This document shows, piece by piece, positions 8,062 to 16,632 of a stretch of DNA of 64,000 nt. The stretch covers positions 2,976,001-3,040,000 of the forward strand of contig OZ271919.1 of assembly GCA_965602035.1 (NCBI GenBank), in the 5' to 3' direction. The DNA is from Natronospirillum sp965602035. Its GTDB lineage: Bacteria > Pseudomonadota > Gammaproteobacteria > Pseudomonadales > Natronospirillaceae. A program made the position numbers and the translations under genes. The notes under the pieces are model-generated. The model worked only from the letters and a program-made list of their open reading frames with translations, was not told where the DNA came from and ran no database searches. Positions within the stretch are counted from its first letter, which is position 1; each line of letters begins with the position of its first letter.

Positions 8062-9742
8062 ACAGTCTGCCGTTTTCAAGGGTGAACGCCAGGTCAGCCC
8101 GTTGCGCCGGAGCGGTGTGATGACTGACCGTCATTAACGCGATTCCGGCGCGGCGAAGCCGGTCGAGCGCATCCAGAACCGCCTGTTCACTGGTAGAATC
8201 CAGGCCGGCGGTCGGTTCATCGAGCAGAATCAGATGGTGCCCCTGAAGCAGCAGCCGTGCCAGTGCGAGCCGCCTGGCCTCGCCCCCGGACAGGCCATAA
8301 CCCCGTTCGCCGATCACTGCATCGAGTCCCTGGCCCGAAGCGGACATGCGGGCGGTCAGCCCGACGTCGTCCAGTGCCTGAAGTAACTCCGAGTCGCTTG
8401 CGCCGGGGCAATGGAGTCGCAGGTTCTCCGCCCAGGTCCCCTGGCGCAGATAGGGCGACTGGTCGAGCCAGCCGACCGGGACCTGACCGGGTGGGTAACC
8501 ACCGACTGCGATAGCTCCCTGTACCGGTTGCAGAAAGCCGGCAGTGAGGTGAAGCAGGGTGGATTTGCCGCTGCCTGATGGTCCACGGATGTTGGCCCAG
8601 GTCCCCGGTTCCAGACGCAGGTTGATGCCCTCAAACAGTGTGGCGCCATCGGGAAACCGGTAAGTCACATCGGCCAGGCTCATCGCCGGTGCTGTTGCTA
8701 GCGGGACCTTTTTGCGTTCCGGCGGCGTCGTGATGCCTCCGTGGCCGGGTTCAAGCAATGCTGCAAGGTGGGTGGCGGCGCCGATTGCAGCCGCGCGGTC
8801 ATGGTAGTGCTGGGCCAGCAGCCGCAATGGCTGGAAGAATTCCGGTGCGAGAATCAGGATAAACAGACCACTGAACAGCGTCAGCTCTACGGACGGACCG
8901 AAATCGATATAGCCGAGCAGGCCGAACCCGATATAGATAGCGATTACGGCAATCGCGACCGACGAGAAAAACTCCAGCACGGCCGTGGACAGGAAAGCAA
9001 CTCGCAGCGTCCGCATATTGAGCCGACGATATTCGTCCGCGGCCGAGTAAACCTGACGCGTTGCCGCTTTTTCCTGACCAAAGAGTTGCAATGTCGTCAG
9101 GCCACGAATGCGATCAATGAAATGGCCGGCAAGACGCTGAACGAGCGAAAAATGCGCAATATTGAGCTTCTCGGCACCCATGCCGACAAGGGCCATGAAC
9201 AGTGGGATGAGCGGTGCTGATAACAGCAGAAATAAGGCCGCCAGCCAGTCATACGCCAGGACCACCAGAAGAATCAGCAGGGGCACAATCAATGCGACCA
9301 TGAGCTGAGGCACGAAGCGGGCAACATACCCATGAAGGGCATCTGTCTGTTCCAGCAGCGCTGTCGTCAGACCGGCGCGGTTCTGGTGTCCGAGCCCCGC
9401 CGGTCCGGCGCTGGCCCAAGTGGACAGTATGCGCTCTCTGACGGCCGAGCGAACCTGATCACTGGCACGTCGAGCCGCCTGATCCTGGAGCCACTGGGCA
9501 CCGGTGCGCACACCAATCGCCAGTATGAGGGTCAGCACGAGCAGTGTCGCACTGCGTATTGGCGAGCCGGCGACTATGACATGACTGACCAGCGCCGCCA
9601 TGGCAGCAGCCTGGGCAATAGTCGCAAGGCCAACCACAACGCCGGACCCGACGGCCAGCGCCAGCGGGCGGCGCACGTGTCGGACCTGCCCGCCCAGCCA
9701 TGCTCTCCCCGTGCCCTTGGTTGTCTCAGCGGCCGTGGTCAC
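8051..9742 (-). CDS. cydD: Heterodimeric ABC exporter subunit CydD
   Basis: Partner of CydC. The 563 residues comprise a membrane domain (about 1-320) and an ATPase with Walker A GPSGSGKST, signature LSGGEARRLALARLLLQ and Walker B LILLDEPTAGLD. It starts at a GTG at 9742, four bases after the cioB stop, so the pair is translationally close to the oxidase genes it serves. Confidence 0.95.
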   Translation of the reverse strand: MTTAAETTKGTGRAWLGGQVRHVRRPLALAVGSGVVVGLATIAQAAAMAALVSHVIVAGSPIRSATLLVLTLILAIGVRTGAQWLQDQAARRASDQVRSAVRERILSTWASAGPAGLGHQNRAGLTTALLEQTDALHGYVARFVPQLMVALIVPLLILLVVLAYDWLAALFLLLSAPLIPLFMALVGMGAEKLNIAHFSLVQRLAGHFIDRIRGLTTLQLFGQEKAATRQVYSAADEYRRLNMRTLRVAFLSTAVLEFFSSVAIAVIAIYIGFGLLGYIDFGPSVELTLFSGLFILILAPEFFQPLRLLAQHYHDRAAAIGAATHLAALLEPGHGGITTPPERKKVPLATAPAMSLADVTYRFPDGATLFEGINLRLEPGTWANIRGPSGSGKSTLLHLTAGFLQPVQGAIAVGGYPPGQVPVGWLDQSPYLRQGTWAENLRLHCPGASDSELLQALDDVGLTARMSASGQGLDAVIGERGYGLSGGEARRLALARLLLQGHHLILLDEPTAGLDSTSEQAVLDALDRLRRAGIALMTVSHHTAPAQRADLAFTLENGRLYAD

Positions 9743-9746
9743 TGCG

Positions 9747-10748
9747 TCAGTGGTACCCGTCTCCGGCCCTTACCTTGCCCCGGAATACCCAGTAGGTCCA
9801 TGCGGTGTAGGCGATCACGATCGGAATGACGAACAGCAGCCCCAGAAGGAGAAACAGTTGCGACTCCCAGGCCGAAGACGCTTCCCAGATGGTGTAATCC
9901 GGGGGTACTACATTCGGCCACTTGCTGACGATCAATCCGAAGAACGTGAAGACAAACAGGCCCATGGTGGCGATGAAGGGCATGCCATCCTGACGCCGGC
10001 GGACTGACCGGACAATCAACCAGGCGAAATACAGCGTCGCCGCGGGCAGCAGCCAGATAATCTGGATGTTCGAGAACCACCGGTTCCAGACGTCCTGGTT
10101 GACGAACGGCGTCCAGAGGCTGATGACACCGAACACGACCAGCACCGCAGCCAGAATGGGCGGCGTGATGCGATAGGCCCATTCCTGAACCGCACCTTCG
10201 GATTTGAGAATCAGCCAGGTACTGCCCAGCAGGGCATAGCCGGCAAGCAGTCCGAACCCGGTCAGCACGGCGAAGGGAGTGAGCCAGTCCAGAGCACCAC
10301 CGACATAGACTCCGTTTTCGACATTGAAGCCCAGAATATAGTTGCCGACGACCGCGCCCTGTGCAAAGGCCGCCACAATGGAACCGACGGCGAAAGACCA
10401 GCTCCAGAGGTACTTGGATTTCCGGGCCTTGAAGCGGAACTCGAAGGCAATGCCCCGGAATATAAGCCCGGCCAGCATCAGGAATACACCAATGTACAGC
10501 GCCGGCAAAAACACCGTGTACACCAGCGGGAAGGCCGCAAGCAGCCCCGCGCCGCCGAGAATAAGCCAGGTTTCATTGCCGTCCCAGACCGGTGCAACCG
10601 AGTTCATCATGATGTCCCGGGCTTCTTCATCTGGAGCGAACGGAAACAGTATGCCCTGGCCGAGATCGAAGCCGTCCATCAGCACATACATGATGATTCC
10701 GAACCCGATAATGCCGGCCCAGATCAGTGGCAGATCGAACATTTCCAT
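9747..10748 (-). CDS. cioB: Cytochrome bd-type quinol oxidase subunit II (CioB/CydB)
   Basis: Structural subunit of a bd-type terminal oxidase that oxidises quinol and reduces O2 to water. At 333 residues it is the short form typical of CioB rather than the roughly 379-residue E. coli CydB. It is very hydrophobic, starting MEMFDLPLIWAGIIGFGI, with the conserved MDGFDLGQG and WDGNETWLI segments. It starts two bases after the cioA stop, with AGGAG inside the end of cioA. The subunit II assignment is secure; the Cio versus Cyd name rests on length and the partner's short Q-loop. Confidence 0.94.
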   Translation of the reverse strand: MEMFDLPLIWAGIIGFGIIMYVLMDGFDLGQGILFPFAPDEEARDIMMNSVAPVWDGNETWLILGGAGLLAAFPLVYTVFLPALYIGVFLMLAGLIFRGIAFEFRFKARKSKYLWSWSFAVGSIVAAFAQGAVVGNYILGFNVENGVYVGGALDWLTPFAVLTGFGLLAGYALLGSTWLILKSEGAVQEWAYRITPPILAAVLVVFGVISLWTPFVNQDVWNRWFSNIQIIWLLPAATLYFAWLIVRSVRRRQDGMPFIATMGLFVFTFFGLIVSKWPNVVPPDYTIWEASSAWESQLFLLLGLLFVIPIVIAYTAWTYWVFRGKVRAGDGYH

Positions 10749-10750
10749 GA

Positions 10751-12148
10751 TCAGACTCCTGATTCCAGTGTGACGTCCGAACCCGACCAGGGGCGTTTCG
10801 CGCTGTGTGGCTCCTCAATATGGTCGGACTGGTGCTGGTCTTCCATCCCCACCTGGAATATGCGCATCAGGTAGTAGACGCCTGCGATCAGCACCAGCGA
10901 GTAGACAACCACATAACCGATCAGCGTGAACAGTGCCATGCCACCGGTCAGCGATGGTGTCAGCCCTTCGGCCTGAGTCATAACACCGTAGATTATCCAG
11001 GGGGTGCGGCCGATTTCGGTGACAAACCAGCCTGCGGTCACGGCGATAAAGGGCGTCACCGTCATCCAGGTCAGTGTCTGCAGGTACCAGCGTGCCTCGA
11101 ACAGCCGGCGGCGCAGGCGCAGCACGAGACCGGCAAGTGACACCGCGATCATCAGCAACCCGATGCCGACCATCACCCGGAACGACCAGAAAACGGGGCC
11201 TACCGGCGGTTGTTCTTCGGGGGCCACTTCATTCAGACCGGGCACCACGCCATCCCAGTGGTGCGTCAGAATAAAGCTCGCCAGGTTCGGGATACCGATC
11301 TCCAGGTGGTTGGTCTGCCCGGCCTGGTCCGGTATGGCAAACAGCAACAGGGGTACACCGGCCTGAGTCTCCCAGTTGCCCTCCATCGCGGCGACCTTGG
11401 TGGGCTGGTGTTCAAGCGTATTAAGGCCGTGGAAGTCACCCACAACGGCCTGAGCCGGCGTCAGGAATAACAGCAGCCAGAGGCACATGGACAATGCCTT
11501 GCGGTTGGCTTCAACCTCGCGCCCGCGCAGCAGGTACCAGGCGCTCACGCCGGCGACCACGAAACCGCCCGTCAGGAATGCCGCGAGCACCATATGGGCG
11601 AACCGATAGGGCATGGACGGATTGAGGATCGCTTCTATCCAGGAGGTCACGAACAGCGTGCCGTTGCGTATCTCGTAGCCGGCCGGCGTCTGCAGCCAGC
11701 TGTTCGCCGAGAGAATCCAGAATGATGAGATAAATGTGCCAACCGCGACCATTATTGCAGCAAAGAGATGCACGCCTTTCGGTACCTTGTCGCGCCCGAA
11801 CAGAAGCACACCAAGGAAGGCCGCTTCAAGGAAGAAGGCTGTAACCACCTCGTAGCTGAGCACCGGCCCGAGAAAATTGGCGCTGAACTGGGCGAAATTG
11901 CTCCAGTTGGTGCCGAACTGAAAGGCCATGACAATACCGGTCACCACGCCCATCCCGAATACCACGGCAAACGCCTGCGTCCAGAAACGGGCCAACCGTT
12001 CCCAGACCGGGTTGCCGGTTTTGAAGAACAGACTTTCCAGCACGGCAATGTAGCTCGCCAGCCCGATGGTGAACACCGGGAATATGGCATGAAAAGACAC
12101 CACAAAGCCGAACTGGATGCGCGACAGAAGCAGCGGGTCAAGGTCCAT
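10751..12148 (-). CDS. cioA: Cytochrome bd-type quinol oxidase subunit I (CioA/CydA)
   Basis: Heme-carrying catalytic subunit with quinol site, hemes b558 and b595, and heme d. The 465-residue protein keeps the N-terminal SRIQFGFVVSFHAIFP with the His heme ligand, the RFAHMVLAAF region and GDFHGLNTLEHQPTKVAAMEG. The periplasmic Q-loop is short, as in cyanide-insensitive oxidases. GAGG lies 8 bases before the ATG. It heads the cioAB-cydDC operon. A TATACT lies upstream on the minus strand near 12210, but no clear -35 or FNR box goes with it. Confidence 0.95.
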   Translation of the reverse strand: MDLDPLLLSRIQFGFVVSFHAIFPVFTIGLASYIAVLESLFFKTGNPVWERLARFWTQAFAVVFGMGVVTGIVMAFQFGTNWSNFAQFSANFLGPVLSYEVVTAFFLEAAFLGVLLFGRDKVPKGVHLFAAIMVAVGTFISSFWILSANSWLQTPAGYEIRNGTLFVTSWIEAILNPSMPYRFAHMVLAAFLTGGFVVAGVSAWYLLRGREVEANRKALSMCLWLLLFLTPAQAVVGDFHGLNTLEHQPTKVAAMEGNWETQAGVPLLLFAIPDQAGQTNHLEIGIPNLASFILTHHWDGVVPGLNEVAPEEQPPVGPVFWSFRVMVGIGLLMIAVSLAGLVLRLRRRLFEARWYLQTLTWMTVTPFIAVTAGWFVTEIGRTPWIIYGVMTQAEGLTPSLTGGMALFTLIGYVVVYSLVLIAGVYYLMRIFQVGMEDQHQSDHIEEPHSAKRPWSGSDVTLESGV

Positions 12149-12285
12149 AGAATGTGCCTCAGATCAGATTGGGAACCGGGTTACCGATATTTAGAAAACT
12201 CGAATGAAAGTATACTGATTCTGGCTCCGTGATCGAAGCCCTGAATATTCAAATCTGCGTCAATCCGGCGCGGCCTTCGGTGACA

Positions 12286-14187
12286 TCATTTCCCGCCAGT
12301 GGCTTGAGCGGCAGGGTGTGTCTTGCACGAAGACAGCGTCAGATTGCCCGAGCGGTGTTCTTCAAGCAACCGACGAATGTCATTCAGTGGCTGTGGACGG
12401 GCCAGCAGGTAGCCCTGCAGAAGCGCGCAGCCATGGTCACATAGCCAGTCGCGCTGAGCCACGGACTCCACACCCTCTGCCACTACCTCAAGGCCGAGGC
12501 CACCGGCCAGTCCAAGGATCGACAGCACAATCGCATGATCATTGGTGTCATGCGGCAGCCCGCGGATGAACGACCGATCGATTTTCAGTTGCTGGAAGGG
12601 GAAACGCTTGAGCCGGGCCAGTGACGAGTAGCCCGTGCCGAAGTCATCAATGGCCAGGTGAATGCCGAGTGCGTGCAGATGATTCAGTGTGTCCATCAGC
12701 CCGGCGGATTCAGACTTCAACTGATCCTCGACCACTTCCATGCAAAGGCGGTCCCCCGGCACATCATACTGTGCCATTAATTGTTCCACCTTTGCCGGGA
12801 AGTCGGGATCACCGAGCTGCGCCGAGGCAAGATTGACCGCAACCCGGGGCCAGACATCGCCTCGTTCGCGAGCCACGGCTATGTCTTTGAAGACACGCCT
12901 GAGCACCACCAGCCCCAGTTCGCTGCCAAGGCCCGCGTCATCGGCCAGGGTAAGAAATTCGACCGGCGATATTTCGCCCTGTTGCGGGTGATGCCAGCGC
13001 GCCAGCGCCTCCAGGCAGTCAACCGATTGATCCTGAGCGTTGATAATCGGCTGGTAATGAACTGACAGGGTTTCGTCCCGGATCGCCTGGCGCAGGTCCA
13101 CTTCCAGGGCAAACCGGGAACGCACCGTTGCCGACTGCTCCGGGTGGTACATCTGCGCCCGGTGAAAGCCCAGTGATTTGGCCTGATACATGGCCGATTC
13201 GGCACACTGCAGCAGCTCGACCACTTCTTCACCGTGATCCGGAAACAGTGCGACCCCGATGCAGCCGGAGACAGACAGCGACGTGCCGTCCACCGCTACC
13301 GGCGCCGCCAGTTCATCAAGCAACTGTCGGGCATGGGTCAGCGCTTCGCTGACTGACGGCTGGTGTCGGGTAAGAATGATGAATTCATCGCCCCCCAAAC
13401 GCCCTACCTGATCCTTGCCCGGAATGTAGCATTCCCGGAGTCGCTCTCCGAGCTGTCGGAGCACCCGGTCTCCTACATGCTTGCCCAACCCGTCGTTAAC
13501 ATTCTTCAGCCGGTCAATGTCGAGCCAGAATACCGCGCCCGGGTTCAGTTTCACGCTGCTGTGACGCGACAGAATCTGACCCAGGCGTTCTTCGATACCC
13601 TGCCGATTCATCAGTCCGGTCAGACTGTCGAAGTAGGTCAGATAATCCAGCGCTTGCTGGCTGTCCCGCCAGGCATCATAGGAATTGATCAGGCTTATCG
13701 TGTCGGCTACCGCGCTGACGAAGGACATCTCCGGAATGGACCAGTTTCTGGTGGCGGCCGTCTCCAGACAGATCAGGCCCGATACCCGTTCGCCGCTGAA
13801 AACAGGCGCATCCAGCATCGCCCGGATTCCACGCGGTTTCATGTAGTCCGGGTAGAGGCTGGCGGTGCGCTGATCATTCGCCGCATCCGGGGCGTCGATC
13901 AAGCGATGGTGTTCAATTGCCTCGAAATAGGCGGGATGGTCGATCCGTCGTAACGGGTCGGATTCGGTGCCATGGCGACCGGCTATGGCTTCAAACAGAG
14001 TTTCACAATGTGCCGTGTCGCTGTCCGACATCTGCCAGACACTGATCCGGTCAGCCGACAGGAGGTGGCCGCAGAGCTCACAGAGCGATTCCAGTTTGCG
14101 CCGGCGCCCCTGAGCCAGAAAGTGATCGGAATGACTGAGTGCCATCAAGGCTTCATGGTAGGAGATGAATTCGTCGCGCTCAGTCAT
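12286..14187 (-). CDS. GAF-GGDEF-EAL c-di-GMP signalling protein
   Basis: A cytoplasmic protein of 633 residues if it starts at the ATG at 14187 (MTERDEF). The open frame runs to 14496 but there overlaps the divergent gene, and that part looks non-coding. It has a GAF-like sensor (about 25-170), then a GGDEF domain with intact LGGDEF but PGKD instead of the RxxD inhibitory site. The EAL domain has ECLEALARW, VNLASAQL, IDDFGTGYSS, LKIDR, EGVES and LQGYLLARP. Both activities could be present. A 20-bp lux-box-like palindrome sits 61 bases upstream. The ribosome site is weak, so the start is the least certain part. Confidence 0.88.
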   Translation of the reverse strand: MTERDEFISYHEALMALSHSDHFLAQGRRRKLESLCELCGHLLSADRISVWQMSDSDTAHCETLFEAIAGRHGTESDPLRRIDHPAYFEAIEHHRLIDAPDAANDQRTASLYPDYMKPRGIRAMLDAPVFSGERVSGLICLETAATRNWSIPEMSFVSAVADTISLINSYDAWRDSQQALDYLTYFDSLTGLMNRQGIEERLGQILSRHSSVKLNPGAVFWLDIDRLKNVNDGLGKHVGDRVLRQLGERLRECYIPGKDQVGRLGGDEFIILTRHQPSVSEALTHARQLLDELAAPVAVDGTSLSVSGCIGVALFPDHGEEVVELLQCAESAMYQAKSLGFHRAQMYHPEQSATVRSRFALEVDLRQAIRDETLSVHYQPIINAQDQSVDCLEALARWHHPQQGEISPVEFLTLADDAGLGSELGLVVLRRVFKDIAVARERGDVWPRVAVNLASAQLGDPDFPAKVEQLMAQYDVPGDRLCMEVVEDQLKSESAGLMDTLNHLHALGIHLAIDDFGTGYSSLARLKRFPFQQLKIDRSFIRGLPHDTNDHAIVLSILGLAGGLGLEVVAEGVESVAQRDWLCDHGCALLQGYLLARPQPLNDIRRLLEEHRSGNLTLSSCKTHPAAQATGGK

Positions 14188-14247
14188 GGGCGGTGTCGGG
14201 CTCAGTAAATTATCTACCCACATTGCCAAAAGAAGTGACCGGTGAAA

Positions 14248-14267
14248 ACCTGTACCTTGGTACAGGT
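14248..14267. promoter_or_regulatory. Perfect 20-bp palindrome resembling a lux box
   Basis: ACCTGTACCTTGGTACAGGT has perfect 9-bp arms around a TT centre. It matches the Vibrio fischeri lux box ACCTGTAGGATCGTACAGGT at 15 of 20 positions, all mismatches falling in the centre. It lies between the divergent GGDEF-EAL and HDOD genes, 61 and 81 bases from their starts. No luxI or luxR gene is in the window, and I see no well-placed -10 box on either side. Confidence 0.6.
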
Positions 14268-14347
14268 CGTTAATTATGCGGAGTGCGTCGCGAGTCCTGA
14301 AATTGCCTGTTATATTATGAATTAACGATGCAACGACAGAAAAGAAC

Positions 14348-15517
14348 ATGGATGCGTTGTTACTTACACGGGACCCGTCGCTTGGCGCCTTGTTTGAGGC
14401 GGCGCTGGCGTCACGCAGCGACTCATTGTTCATAGCCGGTGACACTGTTACGGCCGGCGACCAGGCGGAAGCCAACAAGGCGGCACTCGTCGTCATCGAC
14501 GATCCGGATCGACTGGTCGACCTGGCGTACCTGATGCGCAGAGCGCGTCAAAACGCTGCCCACCGCGCGATTCTCTTTCTCGTCCGGAAAGCTGATCAGT
14601 CCGCCCTCGATCTGGCCCGGCACCATCGGGTCAGGGACCTGCTGGTAAAGCCTCTTACCTCGGACGCGCTACAGGAGCGCCTGCAGCGGTTGATGGGTAA
14701 CGGGAAGCCGAATTCGGAGGAGCACCGGGAGCCGGCCTCCCCGGAAGGCTGGTTACAGCGGGCGATTGATCAGGGCACGCTGAGCCTGCCGCTGAGCTCA
14801 CGGACCTTTCAGCTTCTGCAGCAGCTCGGTCAGGGAAGCGCAAGAGCCAGCGCCCTGGAAAAAGTCTGGCGGGATGAACCGGCAATCATTGCGCGCCTGC
14901 TCGGTGCTGCGAATACCAGCTCATACAATCCCTCGATGGTATTGTGTGAGACGCTGCACGATGCCATACAGGTGCTGGGTCCCGAGCGCTCGCTGAATTT
15001 GGCCCGTGGCATCGGGCTTCACTGCGGCAGTTCCCTGCTCGACCCCCGCCTTGTCGAGCGCGGTGGTGAGGTAGTGCGCCAGAGTTGTGAGGTGGCGCAT
15101 GTCGTTTACCGACTGGCAGGCCAACTGGGCGTGAACGCCGAAGCCTGTTACAGCGCGGCAATCCTGTCGCAGCTTGGCGAATTGGCGGTGCTGGAAGAGC
15201 TGCAGTGCTGGCTGAATCACGGCCGGTCACTCGAGGATGATCAGATTGATGAACTGCTTCTGCGGTTCAAGGTTCCCGCGAGCCACGAGCTGAAACGGCA
15301 GTGGCGTATTCCGGTGGTGGTGCGCGATCGTGCCGGGTCAGTCCATGCCTTGCCGGCGGCCACCACCGTCAGCCGTGACCGGTTGGCAATGCGCGTGGCC
15401 GGGGAACTGATCCAGAGCGGCCATACGAAGAATGTTCGCCCACTCATGGACTTGCTGGGTCTGGAACGGGCCCAAACAGAGGCGATGCGCTCAGAGCAGC
15501 ATGCGGACCAGAGCTGA
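14348..15517 (+). CDS. HDOD-domain protein with N-terminal receiver-like domain
   Basis: 389 residues. The first 115 or so form a receiver-like fold, with acidic residues in VVIDDPD and the Lys-Pro of LLVKPLTS, but without a clear phospho-acceptor motif. From about 130 an HDOD domain follows (LSLPLSSRTFQLLQQL, VLGPERSLNLARGIGL, YSAAILSQLGELAVL). HDOD proteins are non-catalytic relatives of HD domains used in signalling and motility regulation. It is divergent from the GAF-GGDEF-EAL gene and may share its control region. It converges on the PfkB-kinase gene with only 6 bases between stops. The output is unknown. Confidence 0.8.
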   Translation: MDALLLTRDPSLGALFEAALASRSDSLFIAGDTVTAGDQAEANKAALVVIDDPDRLVDLAYLMRRARQNAAHRAILFLVRKADQSALDLARHHRVRDLLVKPLTSDALQERLQRLMGNGKPNSEEHREPASPEGWLQRAIDQGTLSLPLSSRTFQLLQQLGQGSARASALEKVWRDEPAIIARLLGAANTSSYNPSMVLCETLHDAIQVLGPERSLNLARGIGLHCGSSLLDPRLVERGGEVVRQSCEVAHVVYRLAGQLGVNAEACYSAAILSQLGELAVLEELQCWLNHGRSLEDDQIDELLLRFKVPASHELKRQWRIPVVVRDRAGSVHALPAATTVSRDRLAMRVAGELIQSGHTKNVRPLMDLLGLERAQTEAMRSEQHADQS

Positions 15518-15523
15518 GCCCGG

Positions 15524-16582
15524 TTACTTCATGGATGATTCGCTCGGTTCGGATTTTGCCAGCACCCACTGGAGCTGCTCGCGCGGCAGTCGGGGCCCGC
15601 TGAACTCCACACTGCGCGCAGCACACTCATTGGCGAAGGCAGCCGCTGCGGCTGGCTCCCAGCCACGGTAGTACAGCCCGTACAGAAGGGCTCCGGCAAA
15701 TGTGTCGCCGGCACCCAGGCTGCTGCGTGCGGTAACGCCCGGGGCGGGAATCTGTTGCCGGCCCTGCTCAGTGATCAGTTCACAGCCGGCGCCACCACGC
15801 GTGATAACCACCAGTCGGGCCTTCCCCTGCAGCGCATCCAGCGCCGTTTCCGGGTCGTCCAGGCCAGCCAGAGCACAGGCTTCCGCGTCGTTACCGACCA
15901 GCAGTTCCGGCGGGCTCTCCAGCCATGAGAGCAGTGTGGAGCGGTGGTGGCGCACAATCTCGGGGTCAGACAGACTGATGGCTCTGGGTACCGCGCTTTT
16001 TCGGGCATGGCTCAATGCGGTTTCGGCGGACTGCCGGGCCGACGCCGTTGTTGCAAGATAGCTCTCCAGGTAGAGCACGCGCGCGGTGTCCAGGCGGGTA
16101 AAGTCAATCTGATCCGCCTGAAGTTCAGCGGTAGTACCCAGGTGGAGCACCATGGTGCGCTCCGCATCCGGCGTCACAAGCACGAGGCACTGGCCACTCA
16201 GCCCGGCGTCTGCGACACTGGCATCCAGCACAATGCCATCGTTCTGCAGCGTCTGGGTGAAAAACCAGCCCGCCGGATCGCGCGCCACGCGGGTGCTGAA
16301 ATGGCAGCGCGCGCCCAGACGCTGTGCAGTCACCAGCGTGTTGGCGGCACTGCCGCCACCCGATTGCTGTTCCCACTCGGCGCCCGCTCCGGGTGCCTGA
16401 AGGGCGGCGTTGAGAATTTTGAACGGCCCTTCCTCGAGCAGGTAACGACCGCCTGACTCATACCCCAGCGAGGTCAGAAACTGCGCCGGAACGCGGAATT
16501 CCGCATCGACAATGGCGTGACCCAGTGCAAAAATATCAACACGCTCGGTGCCTGCTACTGTGTCATCGCTACTGGTTGACAT
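15524..16582 (-). CDS. PfkB-family sugar/nucleoside kinase (adenosine kinase-like)
   Basis: 352 residues from the ATG at 16582, which has GGA upstream; the longer frame to 16699 overlaps mrcB. Family marks are the SGGGSAANTLVTAQRLGA glycine motif and the anion-hole and catalytic base SSLGAGDTFAGALLYGL near the C-terminus. It belongs to the ribokinase/adenosine-kinase superfamily that phosphorylates a sugar or nucleoside hydroxyl with ATP. The substrate cannot be told from sequence. It is divergent from mrcB with a 50-bp gap. Confidence 0.85.
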   Translation of the reverse strand: MSTSSDDTVAGTERVDIFALGHAIVDAEFRVPAQFLTSLGYESGGRYLLEEGPFKILNAALQAPGAGAEWEQQSGGGSAANTLVTAQRLGARCHFSTRVARDPAGWFFTQTLQNDGIVLDASVADAGLSGQCLVLVTPDAERTMVLHLGTTAELQADQIDFTRLDTARVLYLESYLATTASARQSAETALSHARKSAVPRAISLSDPEIVRHHRSTLLSWLESPPELLVGNDAEACALAGLDDPETALDALQGKARLVVITRGGAGCELITEQGRQQIPAPGVTARSSLGAGDTFAGALLYGLYYRGWEPAAAAAFANECAARSVEFSGPRLPREQLQWVLAKSEPSESSMK

Positions 16583-16632
16583 ACTTTCGTCCGAATCACT
16601 GTTGAGGCTCCCGAAGTCTATATGAGCCGTTG

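Noticed and set aside
12149..12285. FNR/Anr box before cioA
   Set aside because: No TTGAT-N4-ATCAA dyad is present. The TGAATATTCA palindrome near 12242 does not match.
14188..14496. Longer N-terminus for the GAF-GGDEF-EAL protein
   Set aside because: It would cross the lux-box-like palindrome and overlap the divergent HDOD gene, and the added residues look non-coding.
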